From contig NC_071355.1 in assembly GCF_943734655.1 (NCBI RefSeq), positions 198,213,939-198,277,938 of the forward strand: a stretch of DNA of 64,000 nt. The letters run 5' to 3'. The notes under the pieces were generated by a model that saw only the letters and a program-made list of their open reading frames with translations, was not told the origin of the DNA and ran no database searches. This document shows positions 1 through 12,600 of the stretch, one piece after another. Numbering within the stretch: the first letter of the stretch is position 1; every line of letters starts with the position of its first letter. Origin of the DNA: Sabethes cyaneus. Taxonomy: Eukaryota; Arthropoda; Insecta; Diptera; Culicidae. The position numbers were made by a program, and so were the translations under genes.

Positions 1-1365
1 GCTTGACGTTTTAGTTCACCGAAGCATCCTACTCTGAAGATGTTTGTCTACTACCTACCTCCTTAACGGTCGAATGCCGAGTACTAGTCTGGGGTGACAA
101 TACAACTTGACTTTTACAGATTTTACTTCTTTGAGTCAGTACACTCCAAGGAGCGTAAGTGAGGGAAGCAATCCTGACTTTAATTTTGTATAAATTTGGC
201 AGGAGTACTTAACATTGCTAGGGTATTGTCGGTTTTGTTTGATTTTAAAGGTAATATTCAGCCGAGAACCGTGGTGGCTCTTGCTGTATCAAGAATTCCT
301 ATCCATCGTACTCGGTCCTGGGCTACTCGTTGCCAATTCGTTGCGCGTCTCGACACACGCAAGTCGGTTTCAACCTGGTCGAGTCATTCAGCACGTTGGA
401 CCCCTCTATTACTGGTGCCTGTAGGGCTCTTGTAGAGAACGGCTTTCACTGCACAATCTTCCGGTATCCTTGCGACGTGGCCGGCCCACCGTAGTCTCCC
501 AACTTTCGCCAGGTGTACGATGGGAATCTCTTCAAGCAATGCCTGCAGTTCATGATTCCGACGCCTCCGCCACTCTCCGCTTTCCGTTTGTACTACACTA
601 AAATTAGTCCGCAGTACCTTTCGTTCAAATACGACTAGTGCACGTATGTTTTCCGTTAGCAAAGTTACTGTCTCAAGTCCTTAGGGGACTACCGGTATGA
701 TTAGCGTTTTGTACATCGTCAGCTTTGTGCGGTGGCGAATGCTCTTTGATCGAAGTGTCTTGCGGCTGGGAAAAGTAGGCGCAATTACTAGCTCAAATGC
801 GTCGTTGGATCTCCTAACTCGTATTATTGTCGGCGGTGACCAGAGATCTCAAATTTACGAATTCATTAACCACTTCCAGTTTATCGCCATCAATAGTCAC
901 TGTCCGTGGAAGACGGACGTTGCTTTCTCTGGAATATCTTCCTACCACATATTTGGTTTTCGAAGCATTGATTTGTAATCCAATCTACCCTAGCCTCCGT
1001 TTATAGTTTATAGGCGTAGATTGCGTCCGCCGTCCAAAGGTTACTAGTAATGATGTCGAGGTTGTCGGCGAAGGCTAGGAGTTAGCTACTTCTGCTGAAG
1101 ACCGTTACTCTCGTTTCAATACCCGCTCGCCGGATCACACTTTCAGTAGCGATATTGAATAACATGCCGCAACCCTCTCGAATTCTCTTGCTATTGGAGA
1201 CGCAACAAAATCTTGGAGAGTACCTTGTAGGCGGCGTGGACCAGCGTAATTACGCCGTGATTGCAGCAGTCTAGCGGATCGCCCTTTTTGTAAATGGGAC
1301 CGACCACACCTTTCGTCCAATCCTCCGGTAGTTTCTCGTTCTCCTAAATCCTTGAAATTATTTAG
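1..1365 (-). mobile_element. RTE-like LINE relic (type A), RT to C-terminus, heavily decayed
   Basis: Reading the minus strand, about 1335-1190 gives a broken RT segment with LPEDWTKGVVGPIYKKGD and an AAYKVLSKIL-like run. Positions 980-840 give the stretch around KLEVVNEF, and 662-384 give the C-terminal block with RRRRNHELQ and GRLRWAGHVARIPED. The same order and motifs occur in the intact copy at 25.1-27.6 kb, so this is a decayed member of the same family. Stops and frameshifts separate every block, and no single frame stays open for more than about 90 codons. It is a dead fragment truncated at both ends. The family is assigned by motif; the RTE clade label is an inference that would need a tree. 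Confidence 0.75.
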
Positions 1366-1379
1366 TGATGTGCCGTTGC

Positions 1380-4300
1380 TGGCTTACTTACTTTCTTATG
1401 TGTCCATGTTCGCCGGTTCGGCAGAGCACAGGGATGAAATTAGAGATCTCCACTGCTGACGGTTACCCGCCATGGCTTCTACCTGTCGCCAGGACAGGTT
1501 CTCGTCTACAGCCCGGATGTCGTTGGCTAAGCTCCGTCGCCATGAGCCTCTGGGTCTGCCTCTTCTACGCTGTCCTTGTGGATTCCAGTCGAGTGCTTCT
1601 CTGCAAACCTCGTTCGGTCCTTTCCTCAAGGTGTATCCGAGTCACTTCCAGCTACGTTCACGAATTTCTGTGGCTATCGGCCGTTGATGACACCGACGAT
1701 GGAGTTCCTCATTGGATATCCAATTATCAGGCCACCAGGCACGAATAATGTATCGCAGGCACCGGTTAATGAATACCTGCAGTTTTTGCGTTGTCTCCGC
1801 TGAGACGCACCACGTTTCGCAGGCATACAGCGGTACGGATTTAACGTTTGAATTAAAGATTCGGGTTTTCGTACGTAGAGTGATCTGGTTTGAACGCCAA
1901 ATGTTTCACAGACCTGCAAAGGCACTCTGGCCTTCCTGATCCGTGTGGCTATATCAGTCTTGGTATCACCATCGGGCGTTGTCTGGCTACCAAGATATTG
2001 AAAGGCGTCAACTACTCAATTACTACTACCCGCTACTCTGTGAAGTTGGTGGAGTTGTCAGTGTTCACTACCATAGACTTAGTTTTCGCTACATTGACTG
2101 TGAGACCTGCTGCCTGGGAGCTCTCGGAGAGGTCATCTTACTTGCTCTGCACATCGTTTCGGCGTTGTGCGAGGAAGACAATGTCGTCGGCTAGGTCGAG
2201 GTTATTTAGCTGCTCCATCGTTAGAGGATTCCAAGGCAATCCTCGATTTAGTCTACTGTCAATTGCTCCAACTAATATCTCATCCATAACGATGAGAAAC
2301 AGAAGCGGTGATAAAATTCAGCCCTGTCTCATGCCAGCAGTAACCCTTATGGGGTCGGACAAGACGCCGTCGTGCAAAACCTTGCACGAGAACGCCTTCT
2401 ACTGAGCCTCGATGAGATGGACTAGCTTTAGCTTATCTGGAACTCCTCTACGCCTAAGTGCGCCCCAGATGTTTTCGTGGTTGAGTCGGTCGAACGCCTT
2501 TTCGAAGTCAACGAACACCAGCAGAAGAGAATCCTAGAATTCGTTGATCTGCTCCAATATAATGCGGAGCGTTGTGATATGGTCTACATATGAGCGGCAA
2601 GCACGGAATCCAGCTTGCTGCCGCCGGAGAGTAGCGTCGATCTTCTTCTGGATCCGGTTGAGGATTACCTTACAGAGTACTTTGAGAGTAATGCAGAGCA
2701 ACGTGATGTCACGCCAGTTACCGCATTCAGTTAGGTCTCCTTTCTTAGGGACTTTGACCAATATGCCCTGCATCCAGTCCACCGGAAAAGTTGCGGTTTC
2801 CCAAATATTACTGAAAAGCTGATGCATCATCTGGGCTGACAAAGATGGGTTAGTTTTGAGCATTTCGGCTGAAATACAGTCTATCCCTGGCGCTCTATTG
2901 GATTTCATACTCTGCTACAATCTCATTCAGCGATGGCGCCGCCGAGTTGACGCGATTTATTCTACGAACTGTAGGTGTTGGTCTCTGACATTTGAAACTC
3001 GGAAGAGTTGTTCAAAATGCTCAGTCCATCGCTTAAGCTGTTCTGTACGGTCAGTCAGTAGCTGACCAGCTCTGTCCTTTAACGGCGTCTTTGTATTCAT
3101 CCTGGTACCACTAAGGCGGCGAGAAATATCGAACAACGGTTTCTCCTTGTTCGGCTAGGTAGTTAAGCTCTCTTGTCCCGCCTACAAGCACGTTTAACAG
3201 CCTTCTCTAGTTCGGTGTATCGTCGACGGGCAGCTGTCTGGTCCGCTCTCGCTCAATGCCGGCTTTCGCCTCTCTCTGCTCGTCGATATTCCTCCAAGTT
3301 TCATCCGAAATCCACTCCCTCCGCCCGCTGCGCGCTTTGCCGAGGGTTTCATCACTGGTCGTGATGAAGGCGTTCTTGATGCCGGTCCATTGCTCTTCGA
3401 CGGTTCCACCAGGTGGCAGCTCCGAGGCTCGAGATTCAATTTGTTCGACAAAGGCCCTTTTCACCTCAGGATTCTCCAATCGGCGGACGTCGTAGCGGAA
3501 CCCTACTTACTCCTCCCGTCGTTGGACACGTGCGACGCGCACGACGATGGTCGGTTGCAATATCAGCGCTGCGTTTGTTGCGTGCATCAAGAAGGCTCCT
3601 TCACTATTTCCGGCTGATGCAGATATGGTCGATTTGGTGTTCTGTTCGGCCGTCGCGGGAAACCCACGTGACTTTATGTACTGGTCTATGGGGGAAGAGC
3701 GATCCACCAATGACCATGTCGTTATTACCACAGAATTCTGTAAACAGCTCCCCGTTTTCGCTCATCTCTCCTAGGCCATGGCGTCCCATGACGCGTTCAA
3801 GGTCCGCGTTGTTTGAGTCAATCTTCGTGTTGAAGTCGCCCATGTGGATTTAGATGTCCCCCTTCGGGATTTTCTCAACCACGCTGTTCAGCTGGCTGTG
3901 AAAACTCTCTTTCTCCTGCAGGTCGGCAGCATCTGTTGGCGCATAGCACTGCTGTAAGGTTCCTAACCCGTGTTCTGAATCTGGCAACGATTATTCGCTC
4001 ATTTATCGGTTCCCACTTCATCAGGGCCGCATGTGCCCCTGGGCTCAGTAGGAATCCAACTCCTCTTTCTCGAGTAGCATTGTCACCTCGTATGCCAGAG
4101 AAGAGCAAGACTTGCCTAGATGATGTCCTGTGTTCGCCAGTACCCGACCAGCGGACCTCGCTCAGCCCCAGGATTTCAAGCTTCAGGCGACTAGCTTTCC
4201 TTGCAAGTTGAGCCAGCTTGCCCTGCTGGGCAAGGGTCAGTATATTCCATGTTCCGATTCTTGTCCGTGTTTTCATGCTAAAGGTCGTTGCCAATAATCC

Positions 4301-4560
4301 AGAGTGATTTCTTGTTTCATTTTCAACTTTTTTGTGTTCCGGTACAGTAGGCTGTTAACCTAAGGTCCTTATCCCGCTGATGGGGATGCCATCTTAATGT
4401 GGGCGGGAGCCACTGTGCCCCCTTTCCTGTTAGCATACGACAACCGAAGTTGCGTACCCCAGCCGGCACCTCGTGGAGGTATGAATAGGAGTTAATGAAC
4501 AGAGGTTATGGAATGCACATGTTCTTGGCTATTTTCGAGATCGGGAGCTGGTACGCTGTT
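1380..4560 (-). mobile_element. Near full-length LINE relic (type B) with APE endonuclease, RT and C-terminal region
   Basis: On the minus strand, 4294-3875 encodes an APE-type endonuclease N-terminus (RIGTWNILTLAQQGKLAQLA, then LGLSEVRWSGTGEH and ERGVGFLLSP). Positions 3843-3604 continue it with GDFNTKID and TWVSRDGRTEHQIDHICIS. RT fragments follow at 2908-2534 (NRAPGIDCISAEML, VPKKGDLTECGNWRDITLL, QAGFRACRSYVDHI), and 1925-1674 spans the thumb in shifted frames. The conserved tail at 1629-1396 has ALDWNPQGQRRRGRPRGSWR and AGNRQQWRSLISSLCS. The domain order is complete but many frameshifts make it non-functional. The leader at about 4340-4530 is homologous to the sequence flanking the young insertion at 25.1-28.0 kb. 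This tail differs from type A, so the window holds two LINE families. Confidence 0.8.
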
Positions 4561-4631
4561 ATCGTGTATAGGCACTCCTAGTTTACCTTCGTTGCGTCCC
4601 CTTCTGTTATATCGCCGTTGAGATGCTCATC

Positions 4632-5366
4632 GATATTTTCAATATAGACCAAAAATATATTGGGTTGTGCAATGGTAAGTGGGGCTCGCACCCACACTCT
4701 TTCCTGACGTTATTACCCGAATGTTTTACTCACTAAACTACTGCCGGCTGTTTTATTAAGTATCCTAATACCCAGCTTTGTTTTATTCTCTCAATTCTAT
4801 CCATCCCATATACGCACCACACACCCCTATGCGACGATATCTTTTTTGTATGACTACTCTTTGTTTCTACCGCCGAGAAGATAGAGTTATCTACTCGGTC
4901 AATGCAATAGGAACAAGCAATGAGTTTCTGATAGTCGCTACGGCGAGTCTCGTCATTAAGCCATCACCGGGTGAGTTTTTTCTCGTTATTTACTCGTATA
5001 TGACTCCATAGGCGGTCATTTCGTACATTATTTTGGATTTTTAATCACGAGACTTGCCGGAACAACTATCGGCAGCCCACTGATTGTTTCCATTCCATTG
5101 CATTGATTGAGTAGATAACAGTCTATTTTCTCAGCAGTAGAAAAAAAGAGCAGTCATTCAAAAGTAATATCGTCGCAAAGGAGTGTGTGATACATGTATG
5201 GGAATTATGGAATTGGGAGAATAAAACAAAACTAGGTGTTAGAATACCTAATATTAGTACCTAGCATTCGTTTAGTGAGTAAAACATTAGGGTACCAACT
5301 AAAGGAGCGTGGATGCGAGGTGCACTTACACAACCCAGTATGTTTTTGGACTATATTGAAATTTTC
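4632..5366. mobile_element. Foldback element whose long inverted arms carry tRNA-like modules
   Basis: The left arm begins around TTTCAATATAG and continues through TTGGGTTGTG and GTTTTACTCACTAAAC. The right arm repeats the same order inverted, ending CACAACCC...CTATATTGAAA. The arms are roughly 140-170 bp and imperfect. In outward reading each arm contains a TTTAGTGAGTAAAA stretch resembling a pol III A box and a more distal GGGTGCGAGCCCC (left) or GGATGCGAGGTGC (right) resembling a B box. No transposase is present. It is probably a non-autonomous element. A head-to-head pair of SINE-like units is an alternative reading. Confidence 0.6.
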
Positions 5367-5678
5367 CAGTTCATCCAATTAATAATTCTTCGCATCAGAC
5401 ACTTCCTCCCTTCTTTCAAAAATATCGTTACTTGTGTTGTTGTCCGATTCTATTGGCTCTAACAGACTCTCCCAGCCGAGATTCCGACATTCAACGTATC
5501 TCGAAACCAATTTTATAATCTATTTTCTCTTATTTCGATTCGATTATTTTTTGTCAAATGAGAAACATTCAATTTCTACCAAAATAGCTTTTGACTGAAA
5601 ATAATTTCCCGTTTCCTGAATAATTTTTTTAAAGGTAGAGGAGCGTTTGGTGATGAAGAGTACACGGGATGCTATTCT

Positions 5679-6533
5679 GCCCATAAATGAAAAATTGGCT
5701 AATATGCCATTTTTTCAAAATTGGGATCATAATATCACATGATAGCATACACTCCAACCAATGTTCCCACGGAAGCCGATTGTAAAAAAATGTATTTTTG
5801 GAGACACAGGACGTGAAACAATTTTGGCTAATATCCAAAATAAATGAGAAGTTGGCTAATATCCATAATGATTTCAAACCATATGCGCAGCAACCGATGT
5901 GTTCTTATTTCGCATTTTTCCACCACACATTAAAACTGATTATGTGGTGTGGTGGTTTCAGACGTAAGGTTAGCAATCGCAAGGTTTTTGGATCGAATCT
6001 TGTTATTTTTTCACATTTCATCTTTTGTTTTACAATTAAGACGGCAGAATTCGCAGCTTCCATTAATGACGGCATGGAGTAGCTGCTTCTTCCTTCTGGC
6101 TTCAAGCGCTTAAAGCACACACTTCGTTGGCAACTTGTTCGGGGTGCACGGATTACTTGTTTCGTCGTCCACTTCGTCTTCACTTGTGCTTCCGTACTGT
6201 TTTAGGTAGTTCAAAGCCATTTTGTCGACTCATTAACACGAGATAATTCACAACGTATGGACGTTAGCCAAATTTGCTCCCGAATTGTAAACTCTACTTG
6301 TGTTTATAAATGAAAAACTGGCTACTGCGTTAAAAACGTCCGGCGGAGGGAATTTGGCCACATCTATCGCTTTTTGAACTCAACGGTGTGGCTTCGGTGT
6401 GTATGAGGGGTAATATGCACATTAAACAGGTTGCCATTACCGCGTAAAACATCTTTTACAGACAATAGTAATAAAATTGCATTTTTCTCAGGTTTATGTC
6501 GGTGGATATTAGCCAATTTTTCATTTATGGGCA
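5679..6533. mobile_element. TIR element with internal repeats of its end motif
   Basis: TGCCCATAAATGAAAAATTG starts at 5679, and its inverted copy ends at 6533 (CAATTTTTCATTTATGGGCA). The following GGCTAATAT also matches, giving about 28-bp termini. Variants of the same motif recur directly near 5820-5870 and 6303. Inside, 5940-6000 (plus) has GTTAGCAATCGCAAGG followed by GGATCGAATCTTG, which resembles a decayed tRNA-type anticodon/B-box region. No transposase reading frame was seen. It is interpreted as a MITE possibly carrying a SINE fragment. The target duplication is unclear. Confidence 0.5.
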
Positions 6534-6574
6534 GTATTGCGAAATTTCGATGTGTGGCCAAAATATATTGCGTA

Positions 6575-6660
6575 GTTCAATTACTGAGTGGGACTCTAAC
6601 TCACACTCTCTCGGTTTGCGCCCAAGTGTTTTGACAATTAAACTATCAGTACACGACACC
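6575..6660 (-). repeat. tRNA-like fragment, probably SINE-derived
   Basis: The minus strand reads GATAGTTTAATTGTCAAAAC, then a CTTGG/CCGAG stem around a seven-base loop, then GTGAGTTAGAGTCCCAC, which matches a degenerate B box. The layout is D-arm, anticodon arm and T-arm, but there is no clean acceptor stem and position 33 of the loop is not T. It is therefore not a functional tRNA gene. A SINE head or a relic of one is more likely. Confidence 0.4.
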
Positions 6661-6999
6661 CTATATTAGATAATCTCACATCTAGTTTCGATCATTCCAG
6701 TCTAACCATTCGTACGCACACACCATGTGCTCCATCCGCCGGTGGTAATTATTTTTATATGATTGCTTTTTCTGCTTCTACCACGACTGCAGTGTTGTAG
6801 GAGCTCGGCAATCGGTGCCGTCCGTCGATCAGCACGTTGGCGTCTTTTACCACACCGGGTGTGTTTTTTCCGCTTCACTTGTCTTTGATTCTGTCGCGGA
6901 CCAACGTAATTTTTGGCCTCACATCGTTTCCCTACTAGCACCGTTGTTACAACGTTGTTGTGGTAACCAAAATATGACTAATTTCAGTCGTAATTCGGT

Positions 7000-8350
<1,351 letters not shown>

Positions 8351-9660
8351 TTATTCTTTTAATGTGCTTAATACAAATCGTAGATTGAGGAGGGCAATTT
8401 TCCATTGTTTTGACGGATATGTACTTCGTCTCCAAACTGATTAAAACATCATTGATATTTATGAAAATTCTACCTGAGAAAAAACTTGACATCTCATTTT
8501 CATTTTCCATCAACAATGCTTATTGTGCGATGTTTGATTTAAGAGTTAAGATTTTTAAAATAAGCGACGTCGTACTTTGGTCACATTACAGTCCGTTTGA
8601 ATAAAGTTTCTACAATACAATGCATAAATCTTCAACCTGATTTATAAGGAACAAATCGTTCATGTCACAAATGCTTGTATCTAAAAATACATTTGCCGCA
8701 TAAAAAGCATTACAAGATGACGATTGTTTGGTTCACCAAAACCATTGAACAAAAAAAGAAAACCTCAGTGTCATCCTCATTATTTCGAATAACTACAATA
8801 TAGTATTTTAGTATAATTAGAATTCCTAATAGGTGAAGCTGAAATTCAGCTATGATAGTAAATTGCTCCTAAGTGATTGTAATTAGAGGATATATATCTC
8901 CCAATACCGATTTGCCAACAGATCGATTCTACCGAGAATTCTTACATAAAAGTTCTACCTTTGATATTTCATAACATTACCTCAACAGCAAAAGGTCCCG
9001 CCCCGCGCGCGTTTACCTATTAGTGTGACGTAGTTTTTGCGTCGGAGCATTCGTACCTACATGTTTACCGACCAACGGAGGTAGAGGTAAAAACGGGTTA
9101 GGTACCGGCTATTATTGGCGTCGACAGGGAATGGTCCAATCACCTGTTGCTGCGCTTATCGACGTTCGACGCGTTCAGGCAGCAGGACGATGACGAAGTT
9201 GCCGCGCCGCCGTCCCGTGATGACGTTTTCCTCTGGCTGCCAGGCTATCGGCCAGCTCGCACACCTCAATTCGTATAATGCTGCTTGTAAAACCCCGGCA
9301 GCATTCAGTCGTTGTCGGCGAGGTTCGAAGCTCGTACACCAGATTTACACTTTTTATGGTTTTATATTTCCACGACCGGTATATCGCGTAGTGCCAATCG
9401 AACAGTTTGATTGATCAATTAGACAAATTTGTTTTCGTTGAATCTGCAGATTTTTGGAAGATCGTCGTTAGTCGAATCGAATAGAACTGCGGTACGTGTG
9501 TGCGTGTTACACGAGGGCCGCTTGAGCCTGGGTAGTCTAGCCTATTCTCACCTTGACAGTGACCCTGCTTGATGGCGGCTGCTCTTTGGGGCCAGCCAGC
9601 CAGATGTAGTCCAACAATAGCTGACTGATTTTTTTTCGTTTTTCTTCTCTGTTTTGCTGC
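8351..9660. other. Upstream region of the PPxY membrane-protein gene
   Basis: No open frame with recognisable content. From about 8990 to 9330 the sequence becomes markedly richer in CG dinucleotides than its AT-rich surroundings (GCCCCGCGCGCG near 9000), which would suit a promoter and non-coding first exon. The start codon at 9665 lies two bases after a good splice acceptor (pyrimidine-rich tract, CTGCAG ending at 9662), so the 5' leader is probably spliced and at least one non-coding exon lies upstream. Its donor was not identified with confidence. Confidence 0.4.
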
Positions 9661-9664
9661 AGTT

Positions 9665-12600
9665 ATGTCCTTGGAGGAATCCCGCCGAACGCAGCGCCCC
9701 TATCGGTATGGAATGATACTGCTGTGCGTGGGTGCCCTGGTCAACTGGCTCGGGCTGGCAGAGAACTACTCGGAACCAATCCGGTACACAGGAGTGGCGT
9801 GTATTCTTGGTAGGGTTTGATTGATTGACTGACAAACAGTCAGTTGTTTGTTTGTTTGGAATAGATGACATAATTATTGGCTGTTTTTCTTTCTGTATCA
9901 ACAGCAGGAGCATGTTTGATCTGTACGGCCATGTGCTGCTGGCTGCATACACCGAACCGCAGTGGGTCTTCGAATGAGGTGAGTTTTATCTCTTTATCTG
10001 TTATTTGAAGTTACAGGCGATGAGTGATTGTTTTTTAATTCATAATAATGCAAAGTGTGCATATGTTTCCAAATGTTTATAACGCGGTCAACCATATAAG
10101 GAATCGATGATGTTGAATCCTTATTACACGAACCACTGCAAACTGTTTTTGGTGGTTTGAAAAAGATTTAAAAAAGATTGATTAGACTTTCGGACGAAGA
10201 AGTGAAACCGGTCATCCGGGCTTGTTAGTTAGAATTTAGTGGATTAACATATTTGCTGGGCATTAGTGATTTGCATGGAGAGTGGCAAAACAAATATTTA
10301 CTTGAAATAGCTAACGGGTCTAGTGTTGTGTGTTTACTTAAAATGTGGTCATTCATTATTTTAATACTTTAACGAATGGATATTGGACAAATTGGAAAAT
10401 TACGGCAGACAATCAGTCAGTGACGAAGTACTAGACACAGAAGTAGTTGCAGATAACTGTGCAGCTGAGTAAACGGACCATTTCTTAACATAAATAATCT
10501 CTAGCGTTCAAGAAACAGAATATGAAGTGGCTAGAAAAGTGCTACCGAAACTATTGTCAAGTATCAATCAAAATCTATAATTGCCGAATTACTAGCGGAA
10601 AATGGCATGAACTAAGTTAATAATAGAGGAAACAAACCGTCTATAGCTTCCAAAGGCACTACAGTTACTAATCAATGATATGGTCTTTAATTTAACGACA
10701 TGCATGAAACATTTTTAGTCTGCTTTCTACCAAAAGACCAGATAAACAACAGCGACTGTCATATTATATTATTGTATCGACATTCTCGCAACGTGCCCAG
10801 CCTGTTGCAGCCTGCCGTGTTTCACTTCCTTGACAATGTCTGTCTATACAGCCGGTGGTTCCCGTGGTTCATGACTTACATAACACCGCTTACTTTAGTT
10901 TACCGCCAAGGATTCAACGCAAAAACATACGCTCAAAGACACCCGGAATACTTCGCGGTCACTCTTTTCAAATTAAGCTTATAAATTGTGAGTTTTATGC
11001 CAACTTGTAGCCTGCCGGACTATACTTGATAAGGCAACATGATAAGGACATTTTGGAGGCGATTCGAACGTATAACTATCAGGACGCAAATAGAAACACC
11101 CAACGTTTAGATATCCATTTCTTAATCGAAAATCACCAAGCAGACCGTGCCACTATACCCGGTCATACCAAGCTTGAGCGCGGAGACTATGCTTGGGTAT
11201 CGAGCTGCTGCCAAGCCGAAGACTAAGCACCGCGTTCGTGATCTGTTTTTCGCACCGATGCAGTATACAGCACCGACACTGCGTTCAATTAGCAAGAGCA
11301 CCCGGTGCGGTGCATACATAGCAAGTCTGCACCCAAGGGATTTCCACACTCTCTATCTGCCACCATATACTTCCTTTTAGCTGAGTTTATGATGAGACCA
11401 ATTTTTGCAGCTTCCTCTTTGCGAACCTTAAAAGCCTCTTCCATTACTCGACAGTTTACACCAATGGTACCGATGCCGTTCGGTAAACCTTGGAGCATGT
11501 GAACCTTCGAAATGATGCGACTGCTTTTGCTCACGCCTGCCTTTCGAATAACAGTCAATTCAACAGTCCAACGATTTTCGTCAAAGCATCTAAATAGCTC
11601 TCAACTATTCAGATGCTTGACATGAGAACATCATGGCTGAGAAATTTAAGCCTAAACTGTTTCGAATATTCAGTCATAATCTGCCATAATTCATTCCGCT
11701 TTACTAAATCATACGTTGCCTTGAAATCAAATACAGAAGTTCTGAAAATAGCCAAGGATCTGTCTCAATGTAAGTGTTTGGTCCATGGTGCGGCGTTTTT
11801 CTCGTTATTTACATTGATATTCATCATCAATTCATCATTGCCGGAATGGCTTCAGTGTGTTTAGCAAGATGCGGAATTGCACAAATACAGCTGTTCGCTT
11901 TCGACTTTCAAATATTCTTCCAGTATACGGTCCTTAGCAATTGTTTTGCCGTTGTTTATCTCCCTCGATGCTTTCTTAGCCTCGTAAGCCAAACCACATC
12001 CTCAATCTTTAACCTGTACCTATCTGTAACTCCGTACAATAGAATCTGCGATTCCTGTGCACATGACGAATATCTCGTTTCTAAAGATGGGCAACGTAAC
12101 TCAGTAAGGTGAAATGAGTCGTCATTGATTATGTAAATTTCAAAAGCAGTTTTTTTGTTTGCAACATAAATTCTGTTTATGAAAATATGTTCTCTGTGTT
12201 TAGATTGGCAAGAAGAATACAGTGAATACATTTCTAAAAATAGAGCTTCTGTGTTGGGCCCAAAAATGCTTCCGAAAATGGGCTTTCCGACGACAAGTTA
12301 GTGACTGGTCATTTCCCGTTAAGTGCACGAATCTGAATCATTTCGTTCATTGATCTGAGCTAGTTCTTTCGAACGATTCACTAGCTCGTTGAACTATTTC
12401 GCTCTCTTAGATTTGAACATTGATGGCAGCAAAACAGATTTTGTAGGCTATTCATAAGAATGGCGGAAGTCGGAAGAATAAAAGAGACGACAAATTTCGT
12501 CTGCCTTTGTCATTTTGCCTTTTTCTCGCATTTATTGTCGCAGCGGCTCAAATATCTGGGCGCTTTATTATATTTTTTTAATAAGTTCAATCCAATTCAG

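Noticed and set aside
6575..6660. Functional tRNA gene
   Set aside because: No acceptor stem pairing, position 33 is not T, and the B box is degenerate.
9115..9414. 99-codon frame in the CG-rich region upstream of the PPxY gene
   Set aside because: CG-rich promoter-like DNA suppresses stops; the Cys/Arg/Ser-rich translation has no recognisable feature.
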